DNA of 64,000 bases from Anopheles merus (lineage: Eukaryota > Arthropoda > Insecta > Diptera > Culicidae), in NCBI RefSeq assembly GCF_017562075.2, contig NC_054084.1, positions 45,292,697 to 45,356,696 of the forward strand, written 5' to 3'. The notes under the pieces are model-generated. The model was not told the origin of the DNA and did not search any database. It saw only the letters and a list, made by a program, of their open reading frames with translations. Below are positions 47,331-58,596 of the stretch, one piece after another; the first letter of the stretch is position 1; each line of letters opens with the position of its first letter. Both the position numbers and the translations under genes were made by a program.

Positions 47331-50300
47331 TTAAACTCTTTCGTGCGGTTCTACGTTTATTACAGCGATTTTTACTACCGGTCTCTCTATAATCTTTTTG
47401 TTCGCAAGCTGTACGTGCACACGCCGAGTTGTTCCGTCCTTCGAAGGTACGAGCTGTACGATTCTTCCCTTAGGCCAGCATCCTCTTGGTAGGGCGTCAT
47501 CGACAATCAGCACGAGGTCTCCTAATTGCAATGGCGGCTGGGTCTCAAACCATTTGCTGCGACGGGTGAGCGTAGGCAGATAAGAAGCTAACCATTTTTT
47601 CCAAAATTGATCTGCGTACAGTTGTGACATCTTCCAGTTGTTCCTGAGGGCTGCGGAAGAATCATCAAGAGATGTTAATGGTTTTATTCCAGAAGATGAA
47701 CCCAAGAGAAAATGGTTTGGCGTTAACACGGCTTCTTCCTCACTATCAACCGATACATGTGTTAGTGGGCGAGAGTTGATAATGTTTTCTACTTCAATTA
47801 ACCAATTGGCGAAAACGGTATCTGTCGGTGTTTTGGTAAATTGCATGCCGGAGAGGGTGCGTTTAACTGATTGGATTAATCTCTCCCATGCACCACCGAA
47901 ATGTGGTGCTCCGGGGGGGTTGAATATCCACGTCGTATCGGGGAGGTACATTTCATCTATCAGCTCCTCGGTGTTTATCTGCTTCGCCGCATCTTTCAAC
48001 TCACGATCAGCGCCAACGAAATTAGTCCCACGATCAGTTCTGATTTCAATCGGAGTCCCTCTACGTGCGATAAAATTGCGAATAGCGATGATGCAAGCGC
48101 TGGTGTTCAAGCTGTGAGCCACCTCTATGTGTATGGCCCGTATTGTTAGACACGTGAACAGCACACCCCAGCGCTTTTCCTGTCTCCGTCCAACAGCGAC
48201 CAAAAAGGGTCCGAAGTAATCTATCCCTGTGTAGGAGAACGGTCTGGCGTACGGCGACACTCGAGCTAACGGCAACTCATTCATCACTGGAGGTTTAGGG
48301 TAAGCTTTACGAAGGCTACATCTAAAGCAATTGTTTCGCACTCTGTGGCACGCGCTTCGTAGGCCAGGAATATCGAACTTTTGCTGCACTTCATTCATTA
48401 CGGTTTGATGATTTTGATGTTTATATTTCCAGTGGTACTCCGTTACAATCAGATCGGTGAGCCAGGATTTTTTGGGAAGAATAATTGGCCTCTTCATGTC
48501 ATGGCTTGCGTAACGACAAGCATCGATTCTTCCTCGTACTCGTAAGATACCGTCGTCGTCCATGTATGCACTACGTCTATAAAGAGAACTTTTCTTGTTA
48601 ATCATTTTAGATCCCTTTGTACCTGATTTGTCATGCAGAAGTAGCTGATATTCTTCTGGAAACTCTAATCGTTGCGCTTCCTTGATGATCGATTGCTCAG
48701 CTTGTTGTAGCTCGAGATGCGAAAGGGGTCCAAAATATCGAGACATTTTTGGCAGACGAGAATTATTGATGTACCTCCACATGTAGGCGATGGCTCGATG
48801 CAGGCGTTTCCAATCAGAAAATCTGTCAAAGATAATTACTGGGGATAATTCACGATGATATGAAACCGTCTGGCGTAACTCTTCCTCAGTAGTTGAAGGT
48901 CTGAAGCTTTGCACTTGCCACTCGTTTTCCGGTTGCTGTAGGAACGCTGGTCCTTTAAACCACATTCCGGTCGTGCAGTGTCGGTTAAGGTTGGACCATT
49001 TTGTACCTTCGTCGGCTACGTTGTTTTTAGTCGGCACCCACTGCCATTCCTTTACTGACGAGTTTTCTAATATTTCGCCTACTCGATGAGCTACGTAGAC
49101 GCTATAATTTCGATGATCCGAGTTGAGCCAACACAAAACGTCTTTTGAATCGGTCCACAAGAAGCGTCTATGGATCTTTATCCGGTGTGATTGATGAATA
49201 CCTGTCATCAGTCTAACTCCCAATACTGCAGCTTGCAGCTCTAATCGGGGAATCGATGTATATTTTAACGGAGCTACTCGAGTTTTTGCGCCGATCAACA
49301 CAACTTCCCGTTGATCTTCGGATTCGAATCGGAAGTACGCCACGGCTGCGAAACCGTCTCTCCCGGCGTCTACAAAAATATGAAGCTGTGTCGTGCAGTT
49401 CTCTAAGCTGATGGACGTGCGGTAACATCGCGGAATCTTGATAGATTGCAGATGGGGTATGCAAGTTAACCACTCCTTCCATTTGTCTTGCAGAGAACTG
49501 GGTATTTGATCGTCCCACCCAATTCCAGAACGCCAAACTTCTTGCAATAAGACTTTGAGGAACAGTAAAAAGCCTGCTATCAAGCCTAACGGATCGTAGA
49601 TTGTCATAAGCGTGCTCAGTACTTGCCGTTTGGTTGGTATCACGATCCCTTGTAGAACATCTACATCCTTTAACGGCACTTTGAATTGGAACATATCTTC
49701 GTTTGCGTTCCACCACATTCCCAAGACCTTCTGGGTACAAGCTGTTGGATCGAGGTTCATATCCTTCTCCCGGCTGTTGCTACTACCAACGCCATCTAAT
49801 ACTTGGCCATAATTCGACATCCAATTGTGAAGCTTGAATCCTCCTTGTGAGTGAATAAATTTCACATCTTGTGCTAGCTTCGTGGCCTCGGTCACACTCT
49901 CTATACTGGCAAGCATATCGTCGACGTAGTGATGACGCTTAATACATTCGACGGCTAGAGGATAGCGGGCCGCGAAACGGTCCGCGTTTACATTCTTTAC
50001 AAATTGGGCGGAAGTTGGTGAACAGGCTGACCCAAAGGTCATCCTCAGCATCACATATTCATCGGGCTCAACTTGCGACCGGTCCGTTCGCCATAGGAAT
50101 CTTTGGCTAATCAGATCCTCTTCTTTAATCATAACCTGATGGTACATTTCTTGAATGTCAGCGGCAATAGCAACACGATATTCTCTAAACCGACTTAGGA
50201 CAGTCGGCAGTGGTGAAAGAAGGTCTGGCCCAGTCAATAACATGGAATTAAGCGAAATTCCATTCACTGTTGCAGCTGCATCCCATACTACTCTAACCTT

Positions 50301-52748
50301 ATTTGGTTTATTGGGGTTAAATACAGGAAAGATTGGTAGATACCACTTTCTAGGATGCTTAAACTTATGCTCTTCATTTGATAATTTTCTAATATATCCC
50401 TTTTCAACATGGTCTTCCAGCACTCGGTCCATCATTTCTCGAAGGTGCTCATCTTTTGCCATGCGGCGTTCTAAACATTCCAAGCGTTTGAGAGCCATTG
50501 CTCGATTGTTTGGCAGTTTTACGTCATCATAGCGCCACAACAATCCAGTGACATACCTCTCACCTTGTAGTGAGGTGTGTTTACGCAGCAATACACTCGC
50601 CCGTTCCTCATCATTTGAAAGAGTGTTTATGCCGCCTTTACATGTGGGTTCTTCGAGCGCAAAACTACCTTTTAGAGCTTGATCAATTTTGGTTTCTATT
50701 TCTGCACAATCACAAATATGTGCTCGATGAAATGCCAAAATGTTGCTGTTGTTAGAAGTTGACGACGAATCGCAACCCGAAACTACCCATCCTAGCCTCG
50801 TCTTTGTTGCGACGGGTTCATTTGTTTTTCCTTCTATCGTCTTTAATGGAACAGTGAGATGATAGTTATTCATTCCTATGAGAATGCGTGGAGGTACAGA
50901 AGCATATGGTGCTAATGGAATGGATGCTAAATGCTGATATTTTGTTCGTAAACGATCCATTTTAACGCGTTGCGAGGGCAACCCAAGACTTTTCACCGTT
51001 CGTACATTAGAGGCTTCAAAGGTCTGAGCACCACTGGATATTCCTACTATATTTACGCTCACCTGTTTTGAATCTCGTTCAGTGCGATGTTGTCCTCCAG
51101 TCCATTTCAAACAAAGAGGTCGGTTTGTCCCTTCAAGTTCCAGCTCGTCAACTAGCGAATGTTCGATTAGCGATACTGACGCTCCTTCGTCGAGAAAAGC
51201 AACTGTTCTGATCGTCTTTCCTACAGCCTGCAGCTCAACTGGCACGTATCGCAATAGTATGTTCTCGTCGGTGGCTGTAGAGTGAGAGAAATTTGCTTCG
51301 TGTCTTCCCTTACCTGCCGAATTGTGTAGTGACGGGTGGTGTTTTACAGTACATCCGTCTTTGCCGCATACTCTCGTCTCTTTACAGGGCGCACGATGTT
51401 TTTTCAAACAACATTTACACAAGTAGTTCCGCTTAATGATGTCCCAGCGATCTGCTACGCTTTTCTGCCAGTATCCGTCACATTCGTATAAGCGAGCGCA
51501 GCCGTTATCGCATGCACAAACGGCTTCTGTGGAGTTCTGCGAGGAGGGATTAGTAGTATGCATGTGCAAATACTTACTGCATCGTGGTTCGATAAGATTT
51601 GCAGGGCTCGTTACCGCTTGGGCTGCATGCTTAATGGTTTGCATCCACTTTCCGAATGCAGCCAGGTTGACCTTTGACAACGTAAGACTGTGTATGCCCC
51701 ACATCAGCTTAATCATCGGAGGGAGACGACCAACGAGCTCATCCAACACGGGTCCATCATAACGCTCCTCGACCCCGTTGTTTCTCACAGCAGCACACAT
51801 TTCGTCCACGGATACGGCGAACTGCACAAGCGTCTCCAACTTTTCTGCTCTCGGGGGTACCTGTCGTCGAATCTGGCTCAACAACGTTTTCACAACTACT
51901 TCTGGACGTCCGAACGATGATTTGAGCTCTTGCATGACTTCTTTGAGGTTAGCTGCTTTCCTGAGTCTCCCCTGGACTGTTTTAAACGCTTCTCCTTTTA
52001 ATGCTTGTTGCAGCCTTATAATATTTTCTCCGTCAGAGAAACCACATAGTTCCGTCGTCTCATAAAACGCGTTTTCGAACACGGACCACTCCTCTGGGTT
52101 ACCGGCGAACGTCGGTAGCTGGGCGTTGACGGAATGTCTAGCTAGTATCTGACTCTGATTAATGTTCAAGGTTGTATCACTCGAACAAAACGCCGTAGAT
52201 CCTAGATTGTCCCGGCGTGATCCTTGCGGATTTTGTTCTTGATTCATCCGTTGAACAAAGGTGTTTAGCACGGATTCGAGCCGTTGTATCACGTCAGGCT
52301 CTTGCCTGCGTGGCTCGCGTGCTTCTTCCAAGAAACGTTGGAAGGTTCTGCTAAGATTGTCCAATGGACAATCAGCAGTTTGAGTGGGTCTTGCTTTTGA
52401 TGGATCATTCGGAGGATTCGATACGGGCGTGATCACTTCCGTCGATCTTGCTCTGGTGGATGGTTCCAGATTCACTATGTTCGTATCCACTGCTACCGGG
52501 GCTGGTTGGGTCGCTACTACGGGCGTCGCACGATGAAGGGTAGATGAAGCGGGGGGCGGTGTTTCAGGAGTGCACAGATGGCATGTCCAATCCCTACTGT
52601 ACACGGTTTCATCTTCGTTCACGCACGCAAGATGAAACATTCCTTCGCATCGATCGCACTCCACTGCATTTTCCGTACTTGCACCATTGCACACACCACA
52701 CTGCTTATCCTCCATTTTCCAAGCCGTGAGGTTTCCTTCTTGCTTCAC
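47331..52748 (-). CDS. BEL/Pao Gag-Pol polyprotein, intact (1805 aa)
   Basis: The polyprotein supplies all functions for replication of the element. Visible domains in order: a PHD-type zinc finger (Cys17, 20, 31, 34, His39, Cys42, 56, 59); a Gag-like DUF1759 region (~205-370); Cys/His-rich knuckles (~390-470); a retropepsin-type aspartic protease (DUF1758, catalytic Asp520 in FLDEGAS); reverse transcriptase (~790-1000, Asp864 in AADIQ and the box YVDD at 941-944); RNase H (Asp1127, Glu1170, Asp1200, Asp1246); an integrase with H2C2 zinc-binding region (~1437-1477) and DDE core (Asp1510, Asp1572, Glu1622); and a C-terminal DUF5641 (~1710-1798). The gene order protease-RT-RNase H-integrase with YVDD and DUF1758/DUF1759/DUF5641 is diagnostic of BEL/Pao. 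Translation may start at Met1 or at Met12 (52715), just before the finger. No stop or frameshift was seen. Confidence 0.97.
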   Translation of the reverse strand: MKQEGNLTAWKMEDKQCGVCNGASTENAVECDRCEGMFHLACVNEDETVYSRDWTCHLCTPETPPPASSTLHRATPVVATQPAPVAVDTNIVNLEPSTRARSTEVITPVSNPPNDPSKARPTQTADCPLDNLSRTFQRFLEEAREPRRQEPDVIQRLESVLNTFVQRMNQEQNPQGSRRDNLGSTAFCSSDTTLNINQSQILARHSVNAQLPTFAGNPEEWSVFENAFYETTELCGFSDGENIIRLQQALKGEAFKTVQGRLRKAANLKEVMQELKSSFGRPEVVVKTLLSQIRRQVPPRAEKLETLVQFAVSVDEMCAAVRNNGVEERYDGPVLDELVGRLPPMIKLMWGIHSLTLSKVNLAAFGKWMQTIKHAAQAVTSPANLIEPRCSKYLHMHTTNPSSQNSTEAVCACDNGCARLYECDGYWQKSVADRWDIIKRNYLCKCCLKKHRAPCKETRVCGKDGCTVKHHPSLHNSAGKGRHEANFSHSTATDENILLRYVPVELQAVGKTIRTVAFLDEGASVSLIEHSLVDELELEGTNRPLCLKWTGGQHRTERDSKQVSVNIVGISSGAQTFEASNVRTVKSLGLPSQRVKMDRLRTKYQHLASIPLAPYASVPPRILIGMNNYHLTVPLKTIEGKTNEPVATKTRLGWVVSGCDSSSTSNNSNILAFHRAHICDCAEIETKIDQALKGSFALEEPTCKGGINTLSNDEERASVLLRKHTSLQGERYVTGLLWRYDDVKLPNNRAMALKRLECLERRMAKDEHLREMMDRVLEDHVEKGYIRKLSNEEHKFKHPRKWYLPIFPVFNPNKPNKVRVVWDAAATVNGISLNSMLLTGPDLLSPLPTVLSRFREYRVAIAADIQEMYHQVMIKEEDLISQRFLWRTDRSQVEPDEYVMLRMTFGSACSPTSAQFVKNVNADRFAARYPLAVECIKRHHYVDDMLASIESVTEATKLAQDVKFIHSQGGFKLHNWMSNYGQVLDGVGSSNSREKDMNLDPTACTQKVLGMWWNANEDMFQFKVPLKDVDVLQGIVIPTKRQVLSTLMTIYDPLGLIAGFLLFLKVLLQEVWRSGIGWDDQIPSSLQDKWKEWLTCIPHLQSIKIPRCYRTSISLENCTTQLHIFVDAGRDGFAAVAYFRFESEDQREVVLIGAKTRVAPLKYTSIPRLELQAAVLGVRLMTGIHQSHRIKIHRRFLWTDSKDVLCWLNSDHRNYSVYVAHRVGEILENSSVKEWQWVPTKNNVADEGTKWSNLNRHCTTGMWFKGPAFLQQPENEWQVQSFRPSTTEEELRQTVSYHRELSPVIIFDRFSDWKRLHRAIAYMWRYINNSRLPKMSRYFGPLSHLELQQAEQSIIKEAQRLEFPEEYQLLLHDKSGTKGSKMINKKSSLYRRSAYMDDDGILRVRGRIDACRYASHDMKRPIILPKKSWLTDLIVTEYHWKYKHQNHQTVMNEVQQKFDIPGLRSACHRVRNNCFRCSLRKAYPKPPVMNELPLARVSPYARPFSYTGIDYFGPFLVAVGRRQEKRWGVLFTCLTIRAIHIEVAHSLNTSACIIAIRNFIARRGTPIEIRTDRGTNFVGADRELKDAAKQINTEELIDEMYLPDTTWIFNPPGAPHFGGAWERLIQSVKRTLSGMQFTKTPTDTVFANWLIEVENIINSRPLTHVSVDSEEEAVLTPNHFLLGSSSGIKPLTSLDDSSAALRNNWKMSQLYADQFWKKWLASYLPTLTRRSKWFETQPPLQLGDLVLIVDDALPRGCWPKGRIVQLVPSKDGTTRRVHVQLANKKIIERPVVKIAVINVEPHERV

Positions 52749-52832
52749 GTCACTGATATTGCGGTTTCGCTAAGGCGCTGCGGGTTCGCGTCTTACCAGG
52801 ACTCGTGAAACGTAAGTAGTGAATTTTTAAAT

Positions 52833-53191
52833 TGTTGCGTCCAGCAACAAAGCTCTTTCTTTCGCGAATTTAAAGTTGAAACATCAGTTTTCTTAATTCA
52901 CTTAATTTCATTAAACTGTATTAAAAATTCACTGAACTTTCTTCTCTTGGCGCGATGGTAGAAAGAGGTCGATTTTCGTCTTCGTGCCCGTTTTAAAACT
53001 TCACGCAAAACCGATTGCGGTCATTCCACTTAATTTGCGCAGGTTCATCCGTTGCACGCGAAGCTCCTTCGGGATGAACCATTCCTACTCTCTCTATTTC
53101 GCCCGTGTTTGTTTCGCCTGTGCTACCTGTCCCTCTCTCTCACTTCACCACAACGCATCTGTCAAACTAGAACCGCTGTTGGTAAACAACA
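52833..53191 (-). repeat. BEL/Pao 5' LTR
   Basis: 359 bp, base-for-base equal to 46950-47308. As the 5' LTR of a minus-strand element it should carry the promoter and transcription start; I did not pin these down. Confidence 0.95.
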
Positions 53192-53196
53192 CTTTG

Positions 53197-54444
53197 TATG
53201 AAGCAATTCACTATGTTGCCAAACGTATTTTATTAGATGAAACATAATATTGCATCTCTTTTGTTATACTTCTTTGAGTTTCGTGAATTTTACCTTTACA
53301 ACGCGAGTAGATCTCATAAAATCCATCTCCTATCCCTTTTTTGCCGGATGAAAAACTTTCCCACTTTTACTCACTGTGGTGCACTGAGGTACGGTTTATG
53401 GAAATTGTTTCTAAAATGGTTATTGTGAATATGAATTTTGTTCCCAATCCTACATATGTTTGTTCCTGTGCTAATAATGTAGCATTTTTGTGCTAATTGT
53501 GTAGAATCGATCTATGTCAAACCTTAGAAAAGGGAGTCTATCAGACAGGTTAAAAAAATATACTCTCAAATAAAAAAAAACATAATGAAGAGCATGAGTT
53601 CAACATGAAAACAAAGTGCATATTGTTATCACTGGAAACAATGTATTTTAAAGTAGTTATTATTAAAACCTTTTTCAGCTAGCGTTGGCTCAAAGGAAGT
53701 TGTTATTTTTGTTAGCAGAATAAAATTTACTACTGTTTTTAACCGTTCGGTGGCGTATGTGTTCAATCAGCTGATCAAACTGACCCAGCTTATCTTTTTT
53801 ATGGATTTTTGAATAAATCTCAATGTCCTCTGTCTCAGCCACTAACGCGATATTCAGTCTAGACAGGTTTTGTCAGTCAACTCATTGTGTCGTCAGCTAG
53901 ATGGACAATTAGCATATGGTGCCCATGGTTACTGCCACGTGAGCTCGTTCTCTCGACCCAGCAGCAGCAACTCAACGCGATACAACCTGCCACAGCAATA
54001 TGAATCCGGCATGTGGTCTCGCGAATCCGGTGAGCAAACTAGTCAACCCAACCAACCAGCCACGGAGTCAATAAGCTAAATAGCCAGCCAGTCTGCCAGC
54101 AATTCAAAATTCCCTAGTGACATTTGCTCGAAATTGATTTCCCATAGCTGCTGGATTAGTACTCGATACGCTTGAAATTGTGAATTTGTGTGTGATCAAG
54201 TGTGTTAAAAGCGCCAAGTTCGTAAATTAGAAGTTCCTCTATCGATGGACGATGCCGTCGAGCTCATTTTTCATTCATAGCTACGGTTTTTTGATGAAAA
54301 ATAAAAGATAATTTTGTGTGACGTTATCAAAAATGGATATTATTTAAGTATAAAATCGGTACACGACCAAATATAACGATAGGAAACATCATTTCGGAGC
54401 GAATCTGGAAGCCCCATCACAGTTGATTTTAAAGGACTTTTTCT
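53197..54444. other. Sequence without a supported gene; possible non-coding first exon at ~53.85-54.03 kb
   Basis: Two initiator-like TCAGTC motifs (about 53856 and 53875) precede a GC-richer stretch that ends in a donor-like ATCCG|GTGAGC near 54030. This could be a 5' UTR exon on the + strand, but no TATA box or downstream element was clear and no coding exon could be tied to it. Confidence 0.25.
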
Positions 54445-54505
54445 AAATTCCCTTAAACTGGTGCTGTTTAAGGTAAACTTCCCAGACTCCAGTTTAAGGG
54501 AATTT
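54445..54505. repeat. Perfect 17-bp inverted repeat with 27-nt loop
   Basis: AAATTCCCTTAAACTGG at 54445-54461 is matched by CCAGTTTAAGGGAATTT at 54489-54505 without mismatch. It could be a cruciform or hairpin; the loop contains a third, related TTTAAGGTAAACTT. Confidence 0.8.
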
Positions 54506-55910
54506 GCTCGAATTACTGATTATTGTGCTCGAAAATGTCAATTGGTTTGGCACTCCGCGAGTAAGGTTCAATAAAAGTTAAAGAATCCATTTTGATGTTC
54601 TCGCATACGCATGTTTGCTGCTGTGCTTGTTGTGTTGGAAATACAAAATCAATTACTTAACCAGGCACGTCAACGAGTAAGTAAGGACTCTTTTAGAATT
54701 ATGCTGTGTGAAATACTGTGATTTTAGTATCCTTTTGCATTCAAATAACATCGGCTTGTCTTATACAATATGTAGTAAAGTAGAAACAATGTTGTAGTTG
54801 ATGCTTCAAAACTCTAAAAAAACAGTTATGCTTCCCATTTCCTCTCATACCAACCGCTCAACAACCAAATTTTTATTAAACGATTCTTGCAACAATCTAC
54901 ATCTGTGTTTACAAAAAGTTTTCCCTTTTTGTTTTACTTTTTACAGTACTCCGATTGAGGTATATTTGCATGCGTGTGGTATATTTGAATGCGGTAATGT
55001 GTTTCTATACGACGGTTTGTTCGCATAGTACGCAACACTCAAGTGCCGGTCAAATTAGCTAGCATTAGTTTTCGCCTAAAAACAGCACCACCAGCAATGG
55101 TTTGTAAAAATATTATATTTCAGTTTGGTTTTTATTACTTTCCCAAAATTGTGTTTAACTTTTCGATGCATCCCTCCCCACACCCTGATACATGTACAGG
55201 GTTGACGAAACACACCGGCGGCTTCCCGTTAATGCTGTAAAGTAAGGTTCGGTTAACACTAGCAAGCACCAAACACGAATTCACCGCAAACTTTACACGA
55301 TGCCAGTTGCAAAAATGCTGCGATACCACCTGGATACCATTAAGGAAAACAAACACTAAACCCAGCTGGATGAACTCCAAAACATTCCCAACACACACAC
55401 AAGCACATCCTCGATTTAATGTACCAAACTCTCGGCTAGCTCAAGGTGTGCCGGGAAGTGGGTGCCCGCCGATGTGAATCTGTCTATCGTCACCTTTTTC
55501 GGCATCGTTGGAATGCCGGTATCGTCCTCGAAAACATCTCACTACCCATTTGCCTGGTGCAGCTTTCCAATGGCCAAAAGAGAGCTAAAATGTGGGACAC
55601 TCATTGCCGTAGACCGTGCACAAGACCCGTCGTACAACGTGCGACTTGGGGAAACGCAAGAGCCATCGGTTCCGATGTACCAGCAATTGCCCTTGGCATG
55701 GTAGGAAGGGCTGGGAAACCGGAATACAGTGGAACAACCTACCTTCCGCATCTCCTGCCCTCTCTCGGGGGAAGCTTCTGACGGTTCCAGCCACCGGGCC
55801 AATGCCGAAAAATTATAATATTTTCGTGTTATAAAAGCGCCTACGGGCGACCGACAAAATATTTTATTATAATATAGAGTTTCTGCCTTATCTACATCTA
55901 ATCGTATTTT
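54506..55910. other. Sequence without a supported gene
   Basis: A GC-richer block at 55.45-55.80 kb has open frames in three frames and both strands; none has splice support or a family match. Confidence 0.3.
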
Positions 55911-56153
55911 TCATTTTTCAACCGAAACATGTTCTTGAATTTCATTACGGTAGCGCAACCCGGATGCTTCAGGATCTGCCCTCACTCGGAAAAAGGTGAA
56001 TGGCGTGCTAGGGACGCTCGAGGGGGACGAAGGTTCCGAGGACGAGCTTGGCTGGTAGAGATTGAAAGAGAGGAGATTTGATAGCTTCCGCAGCAGCGTG
56101 GGCTTCTCCCTGACAGGGTGTCGCAAGGTTGCTCGGCGTGTGACGAATGACTT
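55911..56153 (-). CDS. Weak candidate terminal exon, Ser/Pro-rich C-terminus, unrecognised
   Basis: On the minus strand an acceptor-like AATTAACCTCAG precedes 80 codons that enter in phase 0 and end at a TAA-type stop near 55911. The product includes RRATLRHPVREKPTLLRKLS, a Ser/Pro-rich segment (SSSSEPSSPSSVPSTPFTFF) and the end NEIQEHVSVEK. Codon use is GC3-rich compared with the flanks. No upstream exon was found, and an overlapping frame on the same strand is also open, so this may be chance. I do not recognise the protein. Confidence 0.3.
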   Translation of the reverse strand, partial: KSFVTRRATLRHPVREKPTLLRKLSNLLSFNLYQPSSSSEPSSPSSVPSTPFTFFRVRADPEASGLRYRNEIQEHVSVEK

Positions 56154-57240
56154 CTGAGGTTAATTCAACGCTGCGACGAAAGTGTAACCAAAACATGGGC
56201 AATACGTATAAAGCAGCCAAAACAGACAATTTTATAGTGTTTTCCTTTGCAACTATTCAGGTAGGAGTTCTTGTAAGTAAATATAATATTTAAAAAAAAA
56301 ACAGCAATATGGTAAATTTACCAGCATCATGCACACCCTGCCTCATTGGGAAAAAAGTACATTAGAATGGGTACCGGTGGACAGGGCTGCTAATTGCCCT
56401 GAACCATTTTTTATAAACATAAACTGATCAGAAAACTGATATCAACCGTTTCAAACTTTCGTGGAGTTCATATCGACAGCTACCAATTTGTTACCCGTTC
56501 TACGGGGCCGCTATCTGGATCGATGGTTGTGTACAGGAACCGCAATAACCTTGCGATAACATCTCATGATCGAAAGGGTACCTGTACACACCCTCCCATG
56601 AACTTGGTTTGAATTTTTATGGTTGTTTAAACATCGCTCTTAAAATGTGTCCCACAAAAACAGATTAAAATACCACACCTACCAGGCTGCATGCGGTCGA
56701 GGGCACACGGCCCATGTCTCGTCGCTGGTGGGACATTGCTGATGAGCGAGTGAAGTTTTACCATTTCGTTTGCGATCGCCTCGGGATATAGGCACGATTT
56801 CTGAATACAGATTTAAAAATCGAGACTTTGCTTACCGAAACGTAAGGAACGAAGCAGAAGCATGGTGTTTGGTTTTTCGGCAGAACTGTTTTCTCTGTGG
56901 AAATCGTGGTCGTGGGAGCGTCGAATCGTGATAGGCTACCGAGTTGTCCTTGCGCTTGTCACGGCGCGATCTTAATGCGTAGCGGTGCGCTGTAAATTAA
57001 ATCCAGCTGGAAGAAGCTTATGTTTCCAACGGCCAAAAGCTGTTGGGTCGTGAAAAAGCGAGCAATGGCTCGAGGCTCTGTCGCAAATTCCCCCTTCCTT
57101 TGACAGTGACGATATCTTTAACCTTCTCTACCAGTTTGGCCATATCTTGTGCTTTGCGTGACCGCGTAAGTTTTCCACCGTACCGTGAGGATCGCGCTTG
57201 AGCATCATTAGTTACGGTTCGTTGCAAATGAGCTACAACA
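56154..57240. other. Sequence without a supported gene
   Basis: No exon, repeat or RNA gene that I can support. Confidence 0.35.
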
Positions 57241-58522
<1,282 letters not shown>

Positions 58523-58596
58523 ATTTATTATTAGTATTATTATTATTATTATTTATTTAATCTTCAACGGGCCGTATGGCCTAATTAAGATGTAAC
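58523..58596 (-). mobile_element. LINE 3'-end fragment, same family as 9890-11355
   Basis: On the plus strand: (ATT)n, then ATTTATTTAATCTTCAACGG, GCCGTATGGCCTAATTAAGA and TGTAAC. This is the reverse complement of the last ~75 bp of the 11.3-kb LINE, including its (AAT)n tail, with one base change visible. Similarity stops at 58596, so it is an extreme 5' truncation. Confidence 0.88.

Larger units (their letters stand above)
46950..53191 (-). mobile_element. Complete BEL/Pao LTR retrotransposon (~6.24 kb)
   Basis: Two 359-bp LTRs, identical by eye, enclose one 1805-codon Gag-Pol frame, all on the minus strand. The LTRs have the retroviral-type ends TG...CA. The insertion is flanked by the 5-bp direct repeat CTTTG (46945-46949 and 53192-53196). 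The leader between the 5' LTR and the ORF is about 85 bp; I did not find a convincing tRNA primer-binding site directly after the LTR. The polypurine tract before the 3' LTR is short (CCGGGGCCAG). Identical LTRs and an unbroken frame point to a very recent insertion that could still be active. Confidence 0.97.

Noticed and set aside
52770..52800. TGGTAAGACGCGAACCCG (minus strand) as primer-binding site of the BEL/Pao element
   Set aside because: It lies about 35 bp inside the LTR edge and does not fit the T-arm/acceptor spacing of a tRNA 3' end.
53850..54035. Promoter plus 5' UTR exon with TCAGTC initiators
   Set aside because: No matching TATA or downstream element and no coding exon to join; kept only as a note.
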